Positions 14,692 to 22,252 of a DNA stretch of 30,764 nt are shown here, one piece after another. Position 1 is the first letter of the stretch. Each line of letters opens with the position of its first letter. This stretch comes from Pelagibacteraceae bacterium BACL5 MAG-120820-bin39 (GTDB taxonomy: Bacteria > Pseudomonadota > Alphaproteobacteria > Pelagibacterales > Pelagibacteraceae). Below the pieces are notes generated by a model. That model worked only from the letters and a program-made list of their open reading frames with translations, was not told where the DNA came from and searched no databases. The DNA lies in contig LIBV01000002.1 in assembly GCA_001438335.1 (NCBI GenBank), positions 1 through 30,764 on the forward strand. Reading direction: 5' to 3'. The position numbers and the translations under genes are program-made.

Positions 14692-16437
14692 ATGCTTAAT
14701 TCAGATGATTTAATTAATAAGGTTAAAATCTATAATAAATTTTTAAATCACGAAAAACTACTTAAAGCATACGATTTTGCTATCAAAGCTCACAGTAATC
14801 AAAAAAGAGCTTCTGGAGACCCTTATTCTGTTCATCCTATTGAAGTCGCAAATATTCTAACAGACCTTAAACTTGACTCAGCAACTATAACTACTGGATT
14901 GTTACACGATACAATAGAAGATACTCACGCAACTTATGAAACTATCAAAGGTGAATTTGGTGAGGAAGTGGCTGACTTAGTTGATGGTGTAACTAAAATT
15001 TCAGTATTTGAGAATACAGCTCTATCCAATTCGAAGGCAGAAAATTTTAGAAAATTAATTTTAGCAACATCTAAAGATATAAGAGTTTTGTTAGTGAAAT
15101 TAGCTGACCGTCTTCACAACATGAGAACCATTCAAGGAATCTCAAAAGAAGATAAAAGAAAAAGAATTTCTCAAGAAACGATGGAAATTTATGCGCCACT
15201 AGCTGATAGAATGGGCATGCACCTAATAAGAGATGAGCTTGAAGATTTATCATTTGCAGTTTTAAATAATGAAGCACGAGAACTTATCAATAAAAGATTG
15301 GATGAAATAAAAGAAAATAAAAAAGATTTATTTGAGAGTTTATCTTTTGAATTAAGCGAAATTTTAAATGAAAATCATATTAATGCTGAAATATACGGTA
15401 GAGAAAAAACTCCATTTTCAATATGGAGAAAATTACAAAAAAAAAGAGTTTCATTAGAACAAATCACCGACATCATAGGATTTAGAATAATTCTTAATAA
15501 TGTTGATGAGTGTTATAAGACACTAGGTATTTTTCACAAAAAATGGAATTGTATACCTGGAAAATTTAAAGATTATATTTCTTCACCAAAAATAAATGGA
15601 TATAAATCAATTCATACTTCTGTAATTGGATCAAATAAAAAAGCAATTGAAATTCAAATCAGAACAACCGAAATGCATGATTTTGCTGAAAGAGGAATTG
15701 CCTCTCATTGGCAATATAAATCTTCTGAAAAATTTAATTCTTTAAGTTGGAAAGAGTATGATTGGTTAAAAGATTTAGTCGAAATTATTGAGAAAAATGA
15801 AAATCCAGAACATTCTTACGAATACACAAAACTTCAAATGTTTCAGGAAAATGTCTTTTGTTTTACACCGAAAGGTTCGGTAATTAAATTACCTAAAAAT
15901 GCTACCCCAATTGATTTTGCCTACGCTGTACATACAAAAGTTGGCAACACAGCAATTGGATGTGAAATTAACGGTAATAAAAGTGAACTTCAATCAATTC
16001 TACGAAATGGAGATACTGTGAATATAATTACTTCAAAAAATCAATCTCCTTCACTTCATTGGATTCCAATCACTAAAACTGGAAAAGCTAGAGCAGCTAT
16101 AAGAAGATATTGGCATGACAGAGGAGAATTAAAAGAGGAAAAAATTAAAAAATACAATACCACATTGTGGATTTCTTTGCCCGACAATCCTGGCCAATTA
16201 GGTAATGTCACAACTTTATTAGGTAACCATGCATTAAATATATCTAACGTTGAAATGTCTGGTAAAGGGAAAGATTATATTAATTTTAAGTTTCAATTAA
16301 TAATTAGAAACTTGAAAAATTTTACTAATTTTATTGCAGAGTTGAAGCAAAAGGGTATAAAATTTAAGATAATTAGACACGAAGATAAACGTAATGCTTT
16401 CACTCAAAAAATCCTTAAATATTTTAAGAAAAACTAA
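14692..16437 (+). CDS. bifunctional (p)ppGpp synthetase/hydrolase, shortened between TGS and ACT
   Basis: A 581-residue RelA/SpoT homologue. The HD hydrolase domain (about 25-180) has H34, H72-D73, E76-D77 and D139/N143. The synthetase domain (about 230-345) retains G-R-E-K at 236-239, D260 in ITDIIGFR, Y304 in NGYKSIH and E320 in IEIQIRT, so both activities look possible. TGS spans about 387-448. ACT follows at about 491-565 after only some 40 residues, whereas family proteins of 700 or more residues carry a helical domain and a zinc-finger/RRM-like domain there. Expected role: stringent response. It overlaps pyrE by 44 nt. Confidence 0.94.
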   Translation: MLNSDDLINKVKIYNKFLNHEKLLKAYDFAIKAHSNQKRASGDPYSVHPIEVANILTDLKLDSATITTGLLHDTIEDTHATYETIKGEFGEEVADLVDGVTKISVFENTALSNSKAENFRKLILATSKDIRVLLVKLADRLHNMRTIQGISKEDKRKRISQETMEIYAPLADRMGMHLIRDELEDLSFAVLNNEARELINKRLDEIKENKKDLFESLSFELSEILNENHINAEIYGREKTPFSIWRKLQKKRVSLEQITDIIGFRIILNNVDECYKTLGIFHKKWNCIPGKFKDYISSPKINGYKSIHTSVIGSNKKAIEIQIRTTEMHDFAERGIASHWQYKSSEKFNSLSWKEYDWLKDLVEIIEKNENPEHSYEYTKLQMFQENVFCFTPKGSVIKLPKNATPIDFAYAVHTKVGNTAIGCEINGNKSELQSILRNGDTVNIITSKNQSPSLHWIPITKTGKARAAIRRYWHDRGELKEEKIKKYNTTLWISLPDNPGQLGNVTTLLGNHALNISNVEMSGKGKDYINFKFQLIIRNLKNFTNFIAELKQKGIKFKIIRHEDKRNAFTQKILKYFKKN

Positions 16438-16981
16438 TGCCTTACTTGAGGGGCACTTTGTGCTTTCCTCAGGACTACATTCTTCAAAATACATCCAATG
16501 TGCTAAACTTTTAAGCTTTCCTAACCAAGCAGATAAAATTTGTAAATCACTTGCAAATAAAATTAAAAAAAATTTTACCAAAATTGATTTAATTTTAGCT
16601 CCAGCAATGGGTGGGGTGATTATTGGTTATGAGATTGGAAAATTATTAAAAAAAGAAACAATTTTTTGTGAAAGAGTTAATGGAATATTTATTTTAAGAA
16701 GAGGCTTTTCGATTAAAAAAAATGTTAACGTGCTAATTATTGAAGATGTAATAACTACAGGAAAATCAAGTTTAGAATGTGTTAAACTGATTAAAAAAGC
16801 TAAAGCTAAATTAGTTGGTTTTGCCTCAATTATCGATAGATCCGATAAAAAAACTCTGAAAATCAAAAATAAAATAATTTCTCATTTAAAAATTGATGTA
16901 CCAACTTATAGCTCTAACAATTTACCTGCAGAATTAAAAAAGATACCAATAACAATACCAGGAAGTAGATTTATTAAGTGA
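16394..16981 (+). CDS. pyrE: orotate phosphoribosyltransferase
   Basis: A 195-residue type I phosphoribosyltransferase converting orotate and PRPP to OMP in pyrimidine synthesis. The N-terminal ALLEGHFVLSSGLHSSKYIQCAKL near 16-39 is characteristic of PyrE, and the PRPP-binding loop VLIIEDVITTGKSS lies near 113-126. The start lies within the last 44 nt of rel, in another frame. The stop overlaps the GTG of pdxJ (GTGA). Confidence 0.95.
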   Translation: MLSLKKSLNILRKTNALLEGHFVLSSGLHSSKYIQCAKLLSFPNQADKICKSLANKIKKNFTKIDLILAPAMGGVIIGYEIGKLLKKETIFCERVNGIFILRRGFSIKKNVNVLIIEDVITTGKSSLECVKLIKKAKAKLVGFASIIDRSDKKTLKIKNKIISHLKIDVPTYSSNNLPAELKKIPITIPGSRFIK

Positions 16982-17697
16982 AAAGACTAGGTGTTAATAT
17001 AGATCACATAGCAACTTTAAGAAATGCAAGAGGTGAAAGCCATCCAGACCCTGTGCTTGCTGCAAACTACGTTATAAGCAAAGGCGCAGACTCAGTTACC
17101 ATACATCTTCGAGAAGATAGAAGACATATAAGAGATATAGATGCAAAAAAAATCTGCTCATTAAAAAATATATTGGTTAATTTAGAAATATCTATTAATT
17201 CAAAAATTGTTAATTATGCACTTAAAATCAAACCTACTTATGTTTGTATAGTTCCTGAAAAAAGAAAAGAAGTTACAACAGAGGGAGGGTTAAATTTAGA
17301 AGATAACTTTAATAAGCTTAAAAATGTTATTATCAAATTTAAAAAAAAAAATATCAGAACAAGTTTATTTATTAATCCTTCAATTAAAGATGTCAAAATT
17401 TCTAAACAATTAGATGTTGATTGTATTGAAATTCATACAGGAAAAATTTCGAATTTAGTAAAGTCTAATAAAAATTTTTCAAAAGAATTTAATAGAATAA
17501 AAAAGTGTGCCCAATTTGCAAAAGCATATGGGATCGAAGTTCATGCTGGACACGGTTTAGATTATAAAACAACAAAAATCCTAAAAAAAATTAATGAAAT
17601 TGTCGAATTTAATATTGGCCACTTTATCATTGGTGAGTCGGTATTTGATGGAATGTCCAAGATAATTAAAAATTTTAAAAAAATTTTAAAATCTTAA
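16978..17697 (+). CDS. pdxJ: pyridoxine 5'-phosphate synthase
   Basis: A 239-residue PdxJ, which closes the pyridoxine ring from deoxyxylulose 5-phosphate and 3-amino-2-oxopropyl phosphate in DXP-dependent vitamin B6 synthesis. The start is GTG, giving MKRLGVNIDHIATLRNARG, the family signature, followed by DPVLAANYV, IHLREDRRHI near 43-52 and HAGHGLDYKT near 193-202. PLP made this way is needed by GlyA in the same window. It overlaps pyrE by 4 nt and acpS by 1 nt. Confidence 0.96.
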   Translation: MKRLGVNIDHIATLRNARGESHPDPVLAANYVISKGADSVTIHLREDRRHIRDIDAKKICSLKNILVNLEISINSKIVNYALKIKPTYVCIVPEKRKEVTTEGGLNLEDNFNKLKNVIIKFKKKNIRTSLFINPSIKDVKISKQLDVDCIEIHTGKISNLVKSNKNFSKEFNRIKKCAQFAKAYGIEVHAGHGLDYKTTKILKKINEIVEFNIGHFIIGESVFDGMSKIIKNFKKILKS

Positions 17698-18083
17698 TGA
17701 AAATTTTAGGTATAGGTGTTGATATAGTTAATAATAAAAGAATTAAAAAATCTCTCACTAACAAAGCTTTCATAAAAAGAATATTCACCAGTAAAGAAAT
17801 TTTTATTTCAAAAACACAAAAAAATAAAACTTATTATTTTGCAAAACGATTTGCTGCTAAAGAGTCTTTTGCTAAAGCGTTGGGAACTGGATTTAGAAAA
17901 AATTTAAATTTTAAAGATATAGAAATATTAAATAATAAACTGGGAAAACCATACTTTTCAGATAATAAAAAAATTAACAAAATTATTTTAGAAGTATTTA
18001 AAGTTAAATCCTCCAATTTCTTTCTTTCAATTTCTGATGAAAAAGATTATTCAATTGCATTCACAATCATTCAAAAAAAATGA
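17697..18083 (+). CDS. acpS: holo-[acyl-carrier-protein] synthase
   Basis: A 128-residue AcpS that transfers 4'-phosphopantetheine from CoA to acyl carrier protein. The Mg-binding start GIGVDIVNNKRI is at about 5-16 (D9), and the second motif FAKRFAAKESFAKALGTGFR lies at about 48-67 with E57. Length is typical. One-base overlap with pdxJ and ATGA overlap with lepB place it firmly in the operon. Confidence 0.95.
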   Translation: MKILGIGVDIVNNKRIKKSLTNKAFIKRIFTSKEIFISKTQKNKTYYFAKRFAAKESFAKALGTGFRKNLNFKDIEILNNKLGKPYFSDNKKINKIILEVFKVKSSNFFLSISDEKDYSIAFTIIQKK

Positions 18084-18817
18084 AATTAGATAAAAATTTT
18101 TTTTCAGAAAATTTAAAAACACTGTTTTATGCTTTAGTTATTGCTATAATAATTCGATCTTTGTTATTACAACCTTTCTACATTCCATCTTCATCAATGG
18201 AGCCAACATTATTGGTTGGGGATAGGTTGTTTGTTACTAAATATACTTACGGTTATAGCAAACATTCATTTCCTTTTAGTCCTCCAATAATTGCTGATCG
18301 AATACTTTTTAGTGAACCAAAAAGAGGCGACGTTGTTGTTTTCAAAACACCAGCTGACAATCGAACAGACTACATTAAAAGATTAATTGGCTTACCTGGA
18401 GATAAAATTCAATTTATTGAAGGAAATTTGTATTTAAATAATACTGAAATTTTAAAATCTAAAATATCGACTGTTGATAAAATTTACTGTGGAGACAGAA
18501 TGATTGATATAATGACTTTTGAAGAAAATCTTTCAAACGATAAAATTCATAAAGCTGTTTATTTAAAAGAATTCTCTTATAAAAATTCAGATATTTTTGA
18601 AGTACCAGCAGATCATTATTTTTTTTTAGGAGACAATAGAGATTGTTCAAAAGATAGTCGATATTTAACTAGTGTTGGCTATGTTCATAAAAATAACTTA
18701 GTAGGAAAAGCCCAGTTTATTTTTTTTTCATCAGATAAAAGAATTGGAAGCATTTTTTCATTTTGGAAGTGGCATAAATCTGTACGCCTTAATAGATTTT
18801 TTAAAAAAATAAATTAA
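18080..18817 (+). CDS. lepB: signal peptidase I
   Basis: A 245-residue S26 peptidase that removes signal peptides at the periplasmic membrane face. A single N-terminal membrane segment (about 13-30) precedes the catalytic-serine box PSSSMEPTLLVGDRL (S39) and the lysine box DYIKRLIGLPGDKI (K100); the C-terminal GDNRDCSKDSR near 191-201 is also conserved. It would process the signal peptides of the nuclease, binding protein and transglycosylase encoded in this window. Confidence 0.95.
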   Translation: MKLDKNFFSENLKTLFYALVIAIIIRSLLLQPFYIPSSSMEPTLLVGDRLFVTKYTYGYSKHSFPFSPPIIADRILFSEPKRGDVVVFKTPADNRTDYIKRLIGLPGDKIQFIEGNLYLNNTEILKSKISTVDKIYCGDRMIDIMTFEENLSNDKIHKAVYLKEFSYKNSDIFEVPADHYFFLGDNRDCSKDSRYLTSVGYVHKNNLVGKAQFIFFSSDKRIGSIFSFWKWHKSVRLNRFFKKIN

Positions 18818-19479
18818 TGAAAATTAATTTGGTAAATCTTGAAAAAAAACTTGATATCAAATTTAAAAATATTGATCTTTTAATCAAAGCATTAACACAT
18901 AAAAGTTTTAATTCTGAAGATAATAATGAAAAAATAGAATTTCTAGGTGATAGGGTACTTGGATTAATCATAGCAAAAAAACTTTTAGAAATTTATCCAG
19001 ATGAAAAAGAAGGAATTTTAGATAAAAAATTTGCATCACTAGTAAACAAAAAGACCTGTTTAGAAATTGCAAAAAAACTTGAGCTGGAAAAATATATTTT
19101 AACTTTTAACCCTAAAAATAAAAAAATTAAAATTGAAGATAAAGTTATTTCTGACAGTTGTGAAGCTCTTATAGGTGCTATTTATTTAGATAAAGGGTTT
19201 ACAATTGTAGAAAAAATTATTTTAGAATTATGGAAAAATAAAATCAGCGAAAGTGTAGTCACCCCAATTGATGCCAAAACAAAACTTCAAGAATTATCCC
19301 TAAAAAAATTTAAAAAATTGCCAATTTATAAATTGATTTCTAATACTGGTCCAAGACATAAACCGCTTTTTAAAATTGCGGTAAAATTACAAAATACTAA
19401 ATTTTTTATTGCTGATGGAAACTCAAAAAAAGATGCTGAACAAAATGCAGCACAACTTTGTCTTAATCATATTGATTAA
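18817..19479 (+). CDS. rnc: ribonuclease III
   Basis: A 220-residue RNase III: an endonuclease domain (about 5-145) with catalytic E41/D45 in KIEFLGDRVLGL and D113/E116 in SDSCEALIGAIYLD, followed by a dsRNA-binding domain (about 150-219, TKLQELSLKKF, GNSKKDAEQNAA). It processes rRNA precursors and other double-stranded RNA. TAATG junction with lepB; recO starts 2 nt after its stop, with no era gene between. Confidence 0.95.
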   Translation: MKINLVNLEKKLDIKFKNIDLLIKALTHKSFNSEDNNEKIEFLGDRVLGLIIAKKLLEIYPDEKEGILDKKFASLVNKKTCLEIAKKLELEKYILTFNPKNKKIKIEDKVISDSCEALIGAIYLDKGFTIVEKIILELWKNKISESVVTPIDAKTKLQELSLKKFKKLPIYKLISNTGPRHKPLFKIAVKLQNTKFFIADGNSKKDAEQNAAQLCLNHID

Positions 19480-19481
19480 TT

Positions 19482-20162
19482 ATGAATTGGTCTGACTCTG
19501 GATATTTGATTTCAAAAAATAGATATAACGAAAATTCAGTTATTGCTGAATTTTTTACGTTGGAACGTGGAAAAATCTCTGGAATTATTTTTGGCGGTAC
19601 ATCAAAAAAAATTAAGAATTATCTTCAGATTGGTAATAAATTACACATAAATTATAATTCTAAAAATGAAAATAGAACTGGATATTTTAAAATTGAAATT
19701 TTAGAAGCATGTACACCAAAATATTTTGATAATAATAAAAAATTATCTTGCATATCTTCTGCAATGAATTTAATTAGAATTTTAACAGCAGAGGCTCAAG
19801 CTAATAAAAATATTTATAAATTACTAGAGAATTTTTTTACAATTCTCTCATATGAGAATTGGGTTCAAGAATATATTTTTTGGGAATTAAATCTATTAAG
19901 CTATTTAGGTTATGATTTAGAAATAGAAAATTTAGTAAAAAAAAATATAGTTAATGATAAAATTGAGTATTCTGCATTATCATCAATTGAAAAGAAAATT
20001 GTTCCTAACTTCTTGATTGATAAAAATATTAAAGTTTTTGATAATAATACATTATTAAAAGGTTTGAAGTTAGTTGGTGATTTTCTAGAAAAAACAGTTT
20101 TAAAACCAAACAATCTTAGTGCCCCTATTAATCGAGTTTATTTTATTAGTACGTTAAAGTAA
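19482..20162 (+). CDS. recO: DNA repair protein RecO
   Basis: A 226-residue RecO, a mediator that loads RecA onto SSB-coated single strands with RecR and anneals DNA. The N-terminal OB-fold portion (about 1-78) carries DSGYLISKNRYNENSVIAEFFTLERGKISGIIFG; the rest is helical (NWVQEYIFWELNLLSYLGYDLE near 122-143), as in the family. The family's zinc cysteines are not evident. Its stop codon abuts the stop of convergent hemB (TAATTA at 20160-20165). Confidence 0.88.
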   Translation: MNWSDSGYLISKNRYNENSVIAEFFTLERGKISGIIFGGTSKKIKNYLQIGNKLHINYNSKNENRTGYFKIEILEACTPKYFDNNKKLSCISSAMNLIRILTAEAQANKNIYKLLENFFTILSYENWVQEYIFWELNLLSYLGYDLEIENLVKKNIVNDKIEYSALSSIEKKIVPNFLIDKNIKVFDNNTLLKGLKLVGDFLEKTVLKPNNLSAPINRVYFISTLK

Positions 20163-21152
20163 TTATTTAATAATTTTATCGAGTCTGTCTGCATAATAGC
20201 TAACAATAGCATTCGCTCCAGCTCTTTTAAATGCAATTAAACTTTCAAAAATCGCATCCCTACTAATTATTTTTTTTTGAATTGCATTTGATAACAAACT
20301 ATATTCACCAGAAACTTGGTAAGCAAAAACTGGTATCTTAAATTTATCTTTTATACTTTTTATAATATCTAGATAAGGCATTCCAGGCTTGACCATAACC
20401 ATATCAGCACCTTCTTTTATATCTAAAGCGATCTCTCTAATGGCCTCGTCACTATTTCTAAAATCCATTTGATAAGTTTTTTTATCTCCTTTAAGTGAGC
20501 CCTTTGATCCTACAGCATCTCTAAACGGTCCATAAAAACTTGAAGCATATTTAGCAGCATACGAAAGTATTTGAACGTTTTTATGATTATTTCCATCTAA
20601 AGCTTTTCTAATTTTGCCAATTCTTCCATCCATCATATCTGAGGGAGCTAGTACATCACATCCCATTTCAGCTTGTAAAAGAGATTGTTTAATTAAAACT
20701 TCAATTGTTTCATCATTTATAATTTCATTATTTTTAATTAATCCGTCATGACCATGTGAGGTATATGGATCTAAAGCAACATCACACATAATACCTATTT
20801 GATTTTTATATCTTTTCTTTATTTCCACTATCGCTTTGCAAACTAAGTTTTTATTACTAAGGGCTTCATCACCATTTACATTTTTTTGTGTAGTTTTTGT
20901 TTTTGGGAATAGCGCTACCATTGGTATTTTTGAATTTAGAGCTTTGTCCACAATTTGGCTTAATCGATTGATGCTATATCTGTACACATCAGGCATTGAT
21001 TTAATTGGTTCTTTTTTATTACTTCCATCAATTAAAAATACAGGAAGAATGAAATCATTAGGACTTAATGTATTTTCTTGTACCAGTCTTCTAGCCCAAT
21101 CTTGTTTACGATTTCGTCTTAATCTAAGGTTTGGGTAATTTCCTGTAATCAT
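20163..21152 (-). CDS. hemB: delta-aminolevulinic acid dehydratase (porphobilinogen synthase), Mg-type
   Basis: A 329-residue TIM-barrel enzyme condensing two aminolevulinate molecules to porphobilinogen for heme. Schiff-base lysines are K201 (AAKYASSFYGPFRDA) and K255 (MVMVKPGMPYLD). In the metal site, zinc enzymes carry three cysteines; here the segment is DVALDPYTSHGHDG (D124, D128, D136), the magnesium-dependent aspartate-rich form common in Alphaproteobacteria. Single minus-strand gene with a divergent neighbour 73 nt away. Confidence 0.96.
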   Translation of the reverse strand: MITGNYPNLRLRRNRKQDWARRLVQENTLSPNDFILPVFLIDGSNKKEPIKSMPDVYRYSINRLSQIVDKALNSKIPMVALFPKTKTTQKNVNGDEALSNKNLVCKAIVEIKKRYKNQIGIMCDVALDPYTSHGHDGLIKNNEIINDETIEVLIKQSLLQAEMGCDVLAPSDMMDGRIGKIRKALDGNNHKNVQILSYAAKYASSFYGPFRDAVGSKGSLKGDKKTYQMDFRNSDEAIREIALDIKEGADMVMVKPGMPYLDIIKSIKDKFKIPVFAYQVSGEYSLLSNAIQKKIISRDAIFESLIAFKRAGANAIVSYYADRLDKIIK

Positions 21153-21164
21153 TATTAAAGTTAT

Positions 21165-21194
21165 TTGTAAATTGCGACAAAAGTATTATACAAT
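21165..21194 (+). promoter_or_regulatory. candidate promoter for the AspH-like oxygenase gene
   Basis: Within the 73-nt divergent gap, TTGTAA (21165-21170) and TACAAT (21189-21194) are spaced by 18 nt, giving a leader of about 25 nt before the ATG at 21226. It overlaps the minus-strand -10 candidate for hemB, so the two genes could compete for polymerase. Confidence 0.27.
21185..21190 (-). promoter_or_regulatory. candidate -10 element for hemB
   Basis: A perfect TATAAT on the minus strand (complement of ATTATA at 21185-21190), preceded by TTG and 32 nt upstream of the hemB ATG. The hexamer 17 nt upstream is a poor -35, so support is the -10 alone. Confidence 0.32.
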
Positions 21195-21225
21195 TAATAT
21201 TAAAAAAGAGTATTAGAAAATAATT

Positions 21226-21816
21226 ATGTCTTTAAATTTTAATGATTTTTTTAAAACAGAGTTTAAGTTTGATATAGTCAAGTTAAAAGAAGCTTACAAC
21301 GATGTTATTAAAATAAAAAAATTTGATACCATTAATGATGTTACCAATTTTGGTGCTATTTCTTTAACCCAAATTCCTGGAGACCCAGACTCTATTAAAG
21401 GAAATAAAGCTAGAGGTGTTTTTTGGACCAAACCAGACTCAACAGGTAAAGAAGTTAGTAGAGATGTAACAGTAGAAGAAGAAAAATATTCTGAGTTTAT
21501 AGATGACTATAAAGACACTTATTTTAAAGAGGTTTACGAAATTTTATCATCTAAATACAAACTGGGTAGAGTTAGAATACTGTTGAAAGAGCCTAGGTCA
21601 ACTTTGAGTTGGCATAGAGATCCTGAGCCAAGAATTCATATACCCATTATAACTAACCCTGGCTGTATTATGGTAATAGATAACGTTGCTAAACACATGC
21701 CTGCGGATGGTTCAGTATGGATTACTAACAACACTAAATATCATAATTTTTTTAATGGTGGCGAAGAAAATAGAATTCATATTGTTGCTTGTGTTTTAAA
21801 TCATAAATTTAATTAG
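21226..21816 (+). CDS. aspartyl/asparaginyl beta-hydroxylase-like 2-oxoglutarate/Fe(II) oxygenase, substrate unknown
   Basis: A 196-residue cytosolic protein whose C-terminal half resembles the AspH-type cupin oxygenases (PF05118). STLSWHRDPEPRIHIPI (H130, with R131/D132 next to it) and TKYHNFFNGGEENRIHIV (H173 and R183) give the two iron histidines and the arginine expected to bind 2-oxoglutarate. The N-terminal ~100 residues are not recognised. It has no signal peptide. It starts a plus-strand run and its stop is followed after 1 nt by rpiB. The family is fairly sure; the target, protein or small molecule, cannot be told. Confidence 0.75.
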   Translation: MSLNFNDFFKTEFKFDIVKLKEAYNDVIKIKKFDTINDVTNFGAISLTQIPGDPDSIKGNKARGVFWTKPDSTGKEVSRDVTVEEEKYSEFIDDYKDTYFKEVYEILSSKYKLGRVRILLKEPRSTLSWHRDPEPRIHIPIITNPGCIMVIDNVAKHMPADGSVWITNNTKYHNFFNGGEENRIHIVACVLNHKFN

Positions 21817-21817
21817 T

Positions 21818-22243
21818 TTGAAAATTTTTTTTATTGCATCTGATCACGCTGGTTATTCTCTAAAAGAAGCCATTAAACAAAAATTTAAAAAAAGAATAAA
21901 GTTTGAAGATTTGGGAACTAATTCTTCTGAAATCTCAGTAAATTATCCTGATTACGCTCATAAGCTCTGTAAAAAAGTAGGAATTAAAAAAGACAATATA
22001 GGAATTTTAGTTTGTGGCTCAGGAATGGGAATGTCTATGGCAGCTAACAGACATAAAAAAATTAGAGCAGCTGTTTGTTATTCTGTAAAAAATACTGAAT
22101 TATCAAGATTGCATAACAATGCAAATGTTATTACATTAGGATCAAGACTAATTAATAAAAATACAGCGTTTAAATGTATCGATATTTTTATTAAAACTAA
22201 ATTTGAAGGCGGAAGGCATTTACAAAGAGTAAAAAAAATATAA
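21818..22243 (+). CDS. rpiB: ribose-5-phosphate isomerase B
   Basis: A 141-residue RpiB/LacAB-family enzyme interconverting ribose 5-phosphate and ribulose 5-phosphate. D9-H10 in IASDHAGYSLK, C66 in LVCGSGMGMSMAANRH and H99 in LSRLHNNANV are the expected phosphate and catalytic residues. The start is TTG at 21818, one base after the previous stop; it gives the standard MKIFFIASDH N-terminus and no ATG is available. It feeds the pentose phosphate/PRPP pool. Confidence 0.94.
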   Translation: MKIFFIASDHAGYSLKEAIKQKFKKRIKFEDLGTNSSEISVNYPDYAHKLCKKVGIKKDNIGILVCGSGMGMSMAANRHKKIRAAVCYSVKNTELSRLHNNANVITLGSRLINKNTAFKCIDIFIKTKFEGGRHLQRVKKI

Positions 22244-22252
22244 ATAGAAGTT

